The notes under the pieces were generated by a model. The model was not told the DNA's origin and made no database searches. It worked only from the letters and a program-made list of their open reading frames with translations. A stretch of 12,345 nt of DNA from an uncultured Collinsella sp. (GTDB lineage Bacteria; Actinomycetota; Coriobacteriia; Coriobacteriales; Coriobacteriaceae). Position numbers and translations under genes: made by a program. Of the stretch, positions 1-6,416 are shown piece after piece. Location of the stretch: the NCBI GenBank assembly GCA_934630855.1, contig CAKTWW010000049.1, positions 1-12,345 on the forward strand, written 5' to 3'. Within the stretch, counting starts at the first letter, position 1. Each line of letters starts with the position of its first letter.

Positions 1-545
1 GGCGCCGGGTTAAAGACCGTATAGAACCCCAGCCCGTGGGCGCAAGAGAGCGCCGCGGCCGTTGCCATCAGGTCGCATTCGCCCTGGGCGACAAAGACGC
101 TGCCGGCCGCCGGGGCGAGCTCGCAGACATCGCCATCGAGCTCGTCAGCCACCAGATAGCGCAGCGCGCAGGCCACATCCTCGCCCGTAAGCGCATGGTT
201 GGCGCCCGGCGACAACACGATGCGATTATCGCCCTCACAACGGATGATGGTCGCGGTGCCGGTCTCCGCGTCGTCGCGGTGAGCCACAAACTCAACGCCC
301 ACGCCCGCATCTTGGAGTCCCGCAACCAGCGTATCGCCAAACGAATCGCGCCCGACGGCGCCGATCATGCACGTACGCGCGCCCATACGTGCGGCGGCTA
401 CGGCCTGGTTGGCGCCCTTACCGCCGGCGTTGGTGATAAAACCGCTGCCGCCAACGGTCTCGCCCGCGCGCGGCATGCGCTCGCACGCCACCGAAAGGTC
501 CATGTTCATGCTGCCGAACACCGCAACGATGCCGCGATCTGCCAT
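1..545 (-). CDS. rbsK: Ribokinase, PfkB family (N-terminal 181 residues; truncated by window edge)
   Basis: Phosphorylates D-ribose to ribose 5-phosphate with ATP in the cytosol, feeding the pentose phosphate pathway. Translating the complement from the ATG at 545 gives an open frame to base 1, beginning [20 protein letters not shown]. It has the PfkB signature 1 with the substrate-binding GGKGANQA at residues 41-48, the GRDSFGD segment near 65-71, and NPAP at the truncation point, as in ribokinases. About 120 C-terminal residues, including the catalytic GAGD region, lie outside the window. The start is well defined: GGAGG at 551-555 lies 5 nt upstream. The gene is divergent from the acyltransferase and preceded by a promoter overlapped by a palindrome. 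Ribokinase is favoured over other PfkB sugar kinases because of the N-terminal GSMNMD and NPAP, but a related nucleoside or sugar kinase is possible. Confidence 0.9.
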   Translation of the reverse strand, partial: MADRGIVAVFGSMNMDLSVACERMPRAGETVGGSGFITNAGGKGANQAVAAARMGARTCMIGAVGRDSFGDTLVAGLQDAGVGVEFVAHRDDAETGTATIIRCEGDNRIVLSPGANHALTGEDVACALRYLVADELDGDVCELAPAAGSVFVAQGECDLMATAAALSCAHGLGFYTVFNPA

Positions 546-608
546 GGAAACCTCCTCATCTGCGGGCTTTATACCCACCGTCGGCCGTCAATCGTGCGCC
601 CTCGCACC

Positions 609-637
609 TCTATAACTTTAGTTCACTTTGATGTGAA
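609..637 (-). promoter_or_regulatory. Predicted sigma-70-type promoter of the ribokinase gene
   Basis: On the minus strand TTCACA (637-632) is followed after 17 nt by TATAGA (614-609). Transcription would start near 602, giving a leader of about 57 nt before the ATG at 545. The -35 box lies inside the palindrome at 621-638, which suggests repression by occlusion. This is a motif match only. Confidence 0.5.
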
Positions 638-638
638 C
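621..638. promoter_or_regulatory. Palindromic operator-like site in the ribokinase promoter
   Basis: GTTCACTTTGATGTGAAC has perfect 6-bp arms (GTTCAC/GTGAAC) around a 6-bp centre. It covers the -35 box of the predicted ribokinase promoter and lies about 94 bp upstream of the divergent acyltransferase. A site of this size and position is typical of a dimeric repressor of a sugar operon, for example LacI or GntR family. The arms are the reverse of the CRP consensus (TGTGA-N6-TCACA), so CRP is not the obvious binder. The regulator is not in the window. Confidence 0.45.
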
Positions 639-731
639 GCGCGCTTGAGGTTGCGCCAGCAGCAAGCATTCACAGGAGTCGGCAGCTACAATGGATATGT
701 GCTGATTATTCTCGTCATTGGATGATGTTTT

Positions 732-2948
732 ATGGAACAACTCCCGCAATCGAGCTCGCGCGGCCCGCGCCGCGCGCCCGATAACCAGGTGCCTCACGAA
801 CGCCCGAAGGCCGAGCGCCGCGCCGGCGAGCCGCGACGTGCCGAGGGCCCCCATCGTGCGCCCGTCAACAAAGCGGACCACGCCAGCGCTGCCGCTGCGG
901 AGCAGACGCCCGCTCGTCCCAAATCCCGCTACATTCCCGCCCTCGACGGCCTGCGCACACTCGCCGTTGTCGCGGTGGTGCTCTATCACCTTAACCTCAC
1001 GTGGGCTCAGGGTGGCCTGCTCGGCGTCACGATCTTCTTTGTGCTTTCGGGCTATCTGATCACGCGCCTGCTGCTCAACGAAGTCGCCAAGACCGGGCGC
1101 ATCGACCTCAAGAGCTTCTGGATCCGCCGCATCCGCCGCCTGGTTCCCGCCGTGGTGACCGTCGTGGTGGTGACCTGCGCGCTGTGTACGATCTTTAACC
1201 ACGTAATGCTCACCAAGATGCGCCCCGACATCCTGCCGTCGCTGCTGTTCTTTAACAACTGGTGGCAGATCGCGCAGGACGTCTCATACTTCAATGCCTT
1301 GGGCGACCCCTCGCCGCTCACGCACTTTTGGTCGCTCGCCATCGAGGAGCAGTTCTACCTCATCTGGCCGCCGCTACTGTTTGCCATGGTGTCCATGCAC
1401 GTGAGCAAACCCAACACGCGCCGCGTGGTCCTGGCTCTTGCCGCGGTATCTGCCCTTGCCATGATGGTGCTCTACAACCCTACCGCCGACCCCAGCCGTG
1501 TGTACTACGGCACCGACACCCGCGTGTTCTCGCTGCTGTTGGGCGCCTGGATGGCATTTATCCCCGATCGCGACCTGGCACCTGTGCGCCTTGCACATCG
1601 TCTGGGGCTCGACCGCCTGGTCGACGCTGCCAAACGTGGTAAGAACGCCGAGAGCAAGCAGGGCACGACGGCCGACGATGTAGCCGAGACCGCCCCGGCC
1701 CAGCCGAGTGCCCTCGTGCGTTTTTGGTCCTCGCCCGCATCCATCGATGTGCTGGGCGTTGCGGGCCTTGTGGGCCTTGCCGCTATGGTCGCACTCACCA
1801 ACGGCTACACCGCGTTCCAATATCGCGGCGGCACGCTGCTGTGCTCCATCCTCACGCTCATGGTCATCGCGGCCTGCGTGCAACCCCAGGGAATGGTTGC
1901 CCGCGCGCTATCCGCCGAGCCGCTCGTATGGGTCGGCAAGCGCTCCTACAGCATCTACCTGTGGCACTATCCGCTGCTGTTGCTCATGAACCCGGTCGCC
2001 AACATCAACGATACGCCCTGGTGGCAGTACATTTTGCAGGTACTGCTGGTGGTCGCCGTAGCCGAGTGCTCCTATCGCTTTATCGAGACGCCGTTTAGGA
2101 AGGGCGCCTTCGGGCGCACCATCGCCGAATTCCGCGATGGCACCACTACACCCGCTAACTGGGCGCGCACGCATGTTCCCGTGTGTGCTACCTGCGGCAT
2201 CGTGCTTGTCATTGCGCTGGGCGGCTTGATCTTTGTGCCCGAGACGTCGGCGTTGAGCGGCGAGGGCGCCGAAGTCCTCAACAAGGAAGCTAAGAATGCC
2301 GCACCCACGGACCAGCAGGCAGCCGACGACACCGACAAGGACAACGACGGCTTCCCCGATGGCTCCTACGACCTGCTCATGATCGGCGACTCCGTGTCGC
2401 TGCGCGCCGTCGACTCCTTTGACGGCGTGTTCCCGCACAGTCACATCGATGCCGAAAAGGGCCGCCAGTTTGATGCGGGCCGCGCGACATTTGAGGGCTA
2501 TATCCAGCAGAACCTTGCCGGCAAGATCGTGGTCTTTGCCCTGGGCACCAACGGTTTGGTGACCGACGACCAGATTGACGCGATCATGGCCGATGCCGGA
2601 GACAAGCGCGTCGTGGTATTTGTGAATACGCGCAGCCCGCAGCCATGGGTCGGATCCACCAACCAGGCCATTGCCAACGCCGCCACGCGCTATAAGAACG
2701 TGCGTGTTATCGACTGGTACGGGTACAGTGCAAACCGCAACGACCTGTTCGACGGCGACGGCACGCACCTGTCGACCACCGGCGTGACCGAATATCTCAA
2801 CCTGATTCATGATGCCGTTAAGAAGGACCTGCCCGTGCATCCCGAGGACCACGTCAACGATCCGCAGCCGGCAGCCGTCAAATCGGCCGCCGACGCGCTC
2901 GTTAACGCCCTCGCCTACAAGCCGCACAAACTGGGTACCGACAAGTAA
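732..2948 (+). CDS. OatA-like membrane O-acyltransferase (acyltransferase 3 domain plus extracellular SGNH domain)
   Basis: Predicted to carry acetyl groups across the membrane and transfer them to a cell-wall glycan, as OatA does for peptidoglycan muramic acid; the acceptor here is inferred. The 738-residue protein starts with about 65 cytosolic residues rich in Arg, Pro and Ala. The acyltransferase 3 domain runs from about 67 to 455: IPALDGLRTLAVVAVVLYH with His86, FFVLSGYLI (102-110), FWIRRIRRLVPA (129-140), FWSLAIEEQFYLIWP (199-213) and YSIYLWHYPLL near 406-416. A further membrane segment (about 485-502) leads to an outside SGNH domain with GDS (Ser554), GTNG (605-608) and DGTH (Asp676, His679), so the Ser-Asp-His triad is intact. 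A Ca-loop-like DxDxDGxxD lies at 535-543. No strong SD precedes ATG 732. A weak upstream promoter is possible (TTCACA 669-674, TGGATA 692-697). It converges with the NRMT gene, leaving 38 bp between stops. Confidence 0.88.
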   Translation: MEQLPQSSSRGPRRAPDNQVPHERPKAERRAGEPRRAEGPHRAPVNKADHASAAAAEQTPARPKSRYIPALDGLRTLAVVAVVLYHLNLTWAQGGLLGVTIFFVLSGYLITRLLLNEVAKTGRIDLKSFWIRRIRRLVPAVVTVVVVTCALCTIFNHVMLTKMRPDILPSLLFFNNWWQIAQDVSYFNALGDPSPLTHFWSLAIEEQFYLIWPPLLFAMVSMHVSKPNTRRVVLALAAVSALAMMVLYNPTADPSRVYYGTDTRVFSLLLGAWMAFIPDRDLAPVRLAHRLGLDRLVDAAKRGKNAESKQGTTADDVAETAPAQPSALVRFWSSPASIDVLGVAGLVGLAAMVALTNGYTAFQYRGGTLLCSILTLMVIAACVQPQGMVARALSAEPLVWVGKRSYSIYLWHYPLLLLMNPVANINDTPWWQYILQVLLVVAVAECSYRFIETPFRKGAFGRTIAEFRDGTTTPANWARTHVPVCATCGIVLVIALGGLIFVPETSALSGEGAEVLNKEAKNAAPTDQQAADDTDKDNDGFPDGSYDLLMIGDSVSLRAVDSFDGVFPHSHIDAEKGRQFDAGRATFEGYIQQNLAGKIVVFALGTNGLVTDDQIDAIMADAGDKRVVVFVNTRSPQPWVGSTNQAIANAATRYKNVRVIDWYGYSANRNDLFDGDGTHLSTTGVTEYLNLIHDAVKKDLPVHPEDHVNDPQPAAVKSAADALVNALAYKPHKLGTDK

Positions 2949-2986
2949 CACGCAGCCAAATCTGCTTGCACCCGCAGGGGGCGTCG
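2949..2986. other. Short convergent intergenic spacer
   Basis: These 38 bp separate the stop codons of two converging genes. Only a weak 4-bp GCAG/CTGC stem with no T-run is visible, so I do not call an intrinsic terminator. Transcripts from both sides may overlap here. Confidence 0.4.
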
Positions 2987-4249
2987 TTATGCGCTGTAAC
3001 CCATCGCCTGCAGCACAAACATGACAACCGTCAGCACCGTGATCACGCCGATAGTCGCCCAAGTGAGCACGTTCCACACGCGGCCGTTGCGGTTGGCGCC
3101 CATAATGTGGCGGTCGGCCGCAATAACCACTTGGAACACCAGAACTACGGGCAGCAGCACGCCGTTGATGACCTGCGATGTCATCATAATCTGGAACAGA
3201 TCGACACCGGGCATGAGCACCAGCACGGCCGAGATACCAATAATGGCCGTAATGATGCCTCGGTAGACCGGAGCCTCGTCCCAGCTGCGGTCGGCGCCGC
3301 GCTCCCAGCCAAATGCCTCGCAGATGGCGCTCGACGTAACGCCCGGCAGCACGCAGGCGGCCAAAAAGCTCGCCGCGACCAGACCCGAGGCGAACAGCAC
3401 CGTGGACCACTGGCCCGCGATAGGCTCCAGCGCGCGGGCCGCATCGGCAGCATCGCTGATCTGGATGCCCGCCGGGAACAGCACCGTGCCGGTCGTAATG
3501 ATAATGAAGCCGGCGATAATGTCGGCGGCAATCGAGCCGCTTACGGTATCGATACGCTGCAGCACAATATCGTCCTCGCCCGCGTTCTTATCGACCACGT
3601 TGTTCTGCGCCAGGAAAATCATCCACGGGGCGATGGTGGTACCGATCGTTGCGACCACGAGCGACACGTAGTTGGGATCGTTTTGGATGTTGGGCACGAC
3701 CAGGTCAACCGCGACCTCGCCCCAGTTGGGACCAGCCATAAACGCAGCGACGATATAGGTCACGAAAACGCAGCTCACCAGCAGCAAAATCTTCTCGATG
3801 CGCTGGAAACTGCCCGACATGGTGAGCATCCACACCAGCAGCGCTACGAGCGGCACCGAGATGCTCGCCGGCACGCCAAAGAGGGCAAGGCCGCTCGCGA
3901 TACCCGCGAACTCCGAGATGGTCACGGCCGTGTTAGCAATCAACAGCGCCGCCATGGCCAGCACGCTCTTGCGCACGCCAAAGCGCTCGCGAATGAGCGA
4001 CGCCAAGCCCTTACCCGTCACGCAGCCGCAGCGAGCGGCGGTCTCCTGCGTCACGATAAGCAGCACGGTCATGACGGGAAGCATCCAGAGCATCTTGTAG
4101 CCATAGCTGGCGCCCGCGCTGGAATACGTGGCAATGCCGCCGGCGTCATTGCCCGAAAGCGCCGCCAGCAGGCCGGGGCCCATAGCGCCAAAAATGGCCG
4201 CGATGGTCAGCTTTTGCTTGGTGCTCGGCTTTTGCTTCGTGTTTTGCAC
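2987..4249 (-). CDS. NRAMP-related Mg2+ transporter (NRMT type)
   Basis: Integral membrane protein of the SLC11/NRAMP superfamily, predicted to import Mg2+ (and probably Mn2+). The 420-residue product has about 11 hydrophobic segments. In TM1 the classical metal-binding DPGN is replaced by DAGG (Asp35-Gly38). In TM6 the classical MPH region reads TTIAPWM (204-210), so the methionine that selects transition metals is Ala207. These two changes mark the NRMT clade, whose characterised Eggerthella lenta member transports Mg2+ and Mn2+ without proton coupling (family knowledge). The start is GTG at 4249: it follows AGGTGG by 4 nt and lies 8 bp after the stop of the upstream MgtE-like gene. An ATG at 4312 is in frame but would add 21 residues overlapping that gene. 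The close spacing implies one operon and translational coupling. A classical Mn/Fe NRAMP is the alternative, but the site residues argue against it. Confidence 0.85.
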   Translation of the reverse strand: MQNTKQKPSTKQKLTIAAIFGAMGPGLLAALSGNDAGGIATYSSAGASYGYKMLWMLPVMTVLLIVTQETAARCGCVTGKGLASLIRERFGVRKSVLAMAALLIANTAVTISEFAGIASGLALFGVPASISVPLVALLVWMLTMSGSFQRIEKILLLVSCVFVTYIVAAFMAGPNWGEVAVDLVVPNIQNDPNYVSLVVATIGTTIAPWMIFLAQNNVVDKNAGEDDIVLQRIDTVSGSIAADIIAGFIIITTGTVLFPAGIQISDAADAARALEPIAGQWSTVLFASGLVAASFLAACVLPGVTSSAICEAFGWERGADRSWDEAPVYRGIITAIIGISAVLVLMPGVDLFQIMMTSQVINGVLLPVVLVFQVVIAADRHIMGANRNGRVWNVLTWATIGVITVLTVVMFVLQAMGYSA

Positions 4250-4257
4250 GCGACCAC

Positions 4258-6102
4258 CTAACCCATGACCGACATGGTAAGCAGCACTGCGGCGACGCAG
4301 TACACCACGCACGAGATCATGACGGCAATGACGTTCATAGCGGTACCCGACGTATTGAGGTCGTGCTCATCGCGCCAGAACAACACCGTCAGATACATCA
4401 CGGCGCTCATATTGCTGACCAGGCAGATGATGGCCGCGATGTTAAAGCATCCGGTAAAGAGCTGCTCCTCGAACATGGAGGCATCGGGGAACGCGGCGGT
4501 GCGCACCAGCTGCGCGCACAGGTAGGTCACGAGCGAAAGGATCAGGCCCATGCCCGTGCTCTGGAAGAAGAATCCCAGGTACGGTTTGGGCTCGTCGTCG
4601 TGGCCGTCATATTCGAGGAAGTAGTTCTTGACGAACGACACCATGCGCGACGCCGCCAGCAGCACGAGCGGCATGGCGCACATGGGAAACACCACCAGGT
4701 GCGCGGAGCCGAGCGCCGTCCCCAGCACGGTCGCCATAATGCACGAGGCGATGCCCCATACGACGACCCAGTACTGGCGATGAACGAACCAGCTGAGCAC
4801 ATTCGTCGAGTCGTCCGACGCGCTGTCGCCCGAGCCGATACCGGCAATCTGCAGGTCCTCCTGGTGCTCCTCGGCGATAACGTCCATGGCGTCGTCGAAG
4901 GTCACAATGCCCAAAATGTGGCGGTTCTCGTCGCAGACGGGGATGGCGACCAGGTCGTACTTGGTCATCTCGTCCGTCACGTCTTCCTGGTCCTCGTCGG
5001 GCGACACATAGACCAGGTCGCGGTAGGCCAGCTGCCCCAGCGTGGCGTTGTGGTCGGCCACGATCAGCGTGCGCAGCGAAAGAACACCGGTCAGCATGCC
5101 GCTCGGGTCCTCGGTGTAGACGTAGTAGACGCTCTCAAAGTCCTCGTCGAGCTTGCGGATCGCCTCGATGGCGTCGCCGACCGTCGCCGTAGCAGGCAGG
5201 GCGACAAACTCCGAGGTCATGATGCGGCCGGCGGTGTTGTCCTCGTAGCCCAGCAGGTTACGAATCGCCTTCTCCTCTTTGACGCCCATCAGGCGCAAGA
5301 GCTTCTCGGCCTTCTCGTAGCTGAGCTCGTCGATCAGGTCGGCAGCATCGTCCGGGTCCATCATGGCCAGCATCGACGATGCGTCGGTGTCGGACAGGCC
5401 CTCGAGCATCTCGGTCATGAGCTCGTCGTCATCGAACTCCGAGATAGCCTCGGCGGCCTGGGCGGTATCGAGCTGCGCGAACACCTGCGCGCGCAGGCGC
5501 GGGTCGAGCTGCTCGATAATGTCGGCGATGTCGGCAGGATGCAGCTCGCCAAGTGTCTTGTGCGACACCGAGAGCTGGATGTTTTTGGTCGAGCGGTCAA
5601 GCAGGTCCATGTAGGACCAGGCGATGATGTCCTCGCTGAGCGGCTTGCCCAGGTGCTTCATAAAGCCTTCGACGACATGCTCGAGCGCGGGGCTAATCGC
5701 ACGCAGCAGGCCGCGGGCACCGACCTCGGCACCCAGCAGACGCAGTTGGTTTTCGCCCGACATGGAGAACTTGATATCGTTTACGCGCACGACCTTCATG
5801 CCCTGCGTGTCGACGATCTGTTTGTTAAGAACGTCGCGCGCAAGCAGGAGCTCGGTCGGCTGCAGGTAGGAAAAGCGGATGTTGGTGGCAGACGTGTTGA
5901 GATACACGCCCGTCTCGTCGATACGATCGACCCATTTGCGCCAGCTGATCATAAACGGCGTCTTGCCGGGACCGCGGAACGCGAGCGACGTCACGTGCGG
6001 AAAAACTTCGCCGGTAGCAATGCCAAAATCGTTGACCACGCCGAGCTTTTCGCCGTCGACGTCCAAGACCGGCAATTTGAGCATCTCACTCAGATAATTC
6101 AA
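4258..6102 (-). CDS. PRC-barrel / MgtE_N / CBS-pair protein with non-canonical MgtE-like membrane domain
   Basis: Likely Mg2+-sensing membrane protein of 614 residues. In order: PRC-barrel-like region (about 1-130); MgtE_N superhelix (about 185-285, starting LHPADIADIIEQLDP and rich in acidic repeats); CBS pair (about 292-410, opening AGRIMTSEF); a plug-like helix DVIAEEHQEDLQIAG (407-421); and five predicted membrane segments (about 442-462, 467-490, 508-531, 546-577, 590-612). In MgtE the N domain, CBS pair and plug close the channel when cytosolic Mg2+ is high. Here the pore signature GGNxGxQ is absent (the matching stretch reads MCAMPLVLLAASRM) and the last helix has no Asp, so it may be a sensor or regulator and not a channel. 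The start is uncertain: TTG at 6102 has GGGGAG 5 nt upstream; ATG at 6084 directly follows the stop of a short upstream frame (TGAGATG). It is the first gene of an operon with the NRMT. Confidence 0.78.
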   Translation of the reverse strand: MNYLSEMLKLPVLDVDGEKLGVVNDFGIATGEVFPHVTSLAFRGPGKTPFMISWRKWVDRIDETGVYLNTSATNIRFSYLQPTELLLARDVLNKQIVDTQGMKVVRVNDIKFSMSGENQLRLLGAEVGARGLLRAISPALEHVVEGFMKHLGKPLSEDIIAWSYMDLLDRSTKNIQLSVSHKTLGELHPADIADIIEQLDPRLRAQVFAQLDTAQAAEAISEFDDDELMTEMLEGLSDTDASSMLAMMDPDDAADLIDELSYEKAEKLLRLMGVKEEKAIRNLLGYEDNTAGRIMTSEFVALPATATVGDAIEAIRKLDEDFESVYYVYTEDPSGMLTGVLSLRTLIVADHNATLGQLAYRDLVYVSPDEDQEDVTDEMTKYDLVAIPVCDENRHILGIVTFDDAMDVIAEEHQEDLQIAGIGSGDSASDDSTNVLSWFVHRQYWVVVWGIASCIMATVLGTALGSAHLVVFPMCAMPLVLLAASRMVSFVKNYFLEYDGHDDEPKPYLGFFFQSTGMGLILSLVTYLCAQLVRTAAFPDASMFEEQLFTGCFNIAAIICLVSNMSAVMYLTVLFWRDEHDLNTSGTAMNVIAVMISCVVYCVAAVLLTMSVMG

Positions 6103-6118
6103 TGGTGCTCCCCATCAT
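6086..6118 (-). CDS. Ten-codon upstream reading frame overlapping the MgtE-like gene start
   Basis: ATGATG at 6118-6113 sits 4 and 7 nt after the best SD in the region (GGAGG, 6127-6123) and opens the frame MMGSTIELSE, ending in TGA at 6086. One base later comes ATG 6084, in frame with the MgtE-like protein, so ribosomes could restart there. Another reading is that a one-base insertion disrupts a longer N-terminus: joining this peptide to EMLKLPVL would give a natural PRC-barrel beginning. The peptide has no proline or acidic run like the enterobacterial MgtL leader. Coding status is unproven. Confidence 0.35.
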   Translation of the reverse strand: MMGSTIELSE

Positions 6119-6125
6119 TATTCCT

Positions 6126-6154
6126 CCGGACGCGGCCGCGAGTGCGGCGTCCGG
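6126..6154 (-). promoter_or_regulatory. GC-rich hairpin partly covering the SD
   Basis: Perfect 8-bp arms CCGGACGC/GCGTCCGG (6154-6147 and 6133-6126) enclose a second stem, CCGC-ACTC-GCGG. The last GG of the 3' arm forms the first two bases of GGAGG (6127-6123), the SD for the ATG at 6118. Opening the hairpin would free the site. Confidence 0.5.
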
Positions 6155-6208
6155 GGACTTCTGGATATGTATACGCATGCGCGGGCGGCACGCCGCTCGA
6201 CGCTTACA

Positions 6209-6240
6209 CCCCGTGCATGCGCAAAAGCACCTGCATGGGG
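6209..6240 (-). promoter_or_regulatory. Long hairpin in the Mg operon leader
   Basis: On the minus strand CCCCATGCAGGTGC pairs with GCGCATGCACGGGG across a TTTT loop: 12 of 14 positions pair, one of them G-U, with two mismatches. It is not followed by a T-run, so it is unlikely to be a terminator. It probably belongs to a folded regulatory leader. Confidence 0.45.
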
Positions 6241-6287
6241 TCATCGACTGTATGGTCGAGGTTTGGATTTCACCTGTAACCTTTCTC

Positions 6288-6317
6288 TTGACCCTCATTA
6301 ACCGCAGTAACTATAGC
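6288..6317 (+). promoter_or_regulatory. Possible antisense promoter (TTGACC-18-TATAGC)
   Basis: TTGACC (6288-6293) and TATAGC (6312-6317) are separated by 18 bp on the plus strand. Transcription would run toward 6417 and into the 3' end of the deacetylase-like gene in antisense. No plausible plus-strand gene follows. CTATAG is self-complementary, so the -10 match is shared with the minus strand. Confidence 0.22.
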
Positions 6318-6416
6318 ATCAGCATCGCCCTGCGGCACCGAATTTATGCGCTGCACATTGCAGGCATACCAAACGCTGACGTATCCGTGACACAGGGCTG
6401 GACTGACACGGTTGAT

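Larger units (their letters stand above)
6103..6416 (-). promoter_or_regulatory. Structured 5' leader of the Mg transport operon
   Basis: This 314-bp gap holds no convincing gene. Read on the minus strand it contains a possible -10 TATAGT (6315-6310, no good -35), then three stems: TCGAC/GTCGA around a 6-nt loop (6259-6244), a long hairpin with 14-nt arms and a TTTT loop (6240-6209), and a GC-rich hairpin (6154-6126) that covers two bases of the SD GGAGG. None is followed by a T-run, so they look like control of translation and not termination. I compared the stretch by eye with the M-box (ykoK) and yybP-ykoY cores and found no match. A Mg2+-responsive RNA is a reasonable guess from the operon it precedes. 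The first bases after the deacetylase-like gene's stop include a weak CCGTG/CACGG stem that might end that transcript. Confidence 0.42.

Noticed and set aside
36..725. 229-codon plus-strand open frame
   Set aside because: It runs antisense through the ribokinase gene, which has clear family motifs, and its composition (rich in Arg, His, Ala) is typical of a shadow frame in high-GC DNA.
2949..2986. Bidirectional terminator between converging genes
   Set aside because: Only a 4-bp stem with no T-run on either strand.
1908..3410. 500-codon minus-strand open frame
   Set aside because: It spans the 3' part of the acyltransferase and the NRMT gene in another frame and shows no recognisable domain.
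4250..4312. ATG 4312 as start of the NRMT
   Set aside because: It would overlap the MgtE-like coding end by more than 50 bp and add 21 residues outside the family pattern; GTG 4249 has an SD and the usual length.
4363..6279. 638-codon plus-strand open frame
   Set aside because: Antisense to the MgtE-like gene, with long His/Arg/Gln/Val-rich runs and no domain; long antisense frames are expected from the codon bias.
6103..6416. M-box or yybP-ykoY riboswitch
   Set aside because: GGTTACAGGTGAAATCC recalls the M-box opening, but the later conserved GACGCC and ATGGGTCA blocks are missing and the Mn riboswitch core was not found. Kept only as an unassigned structured leader.
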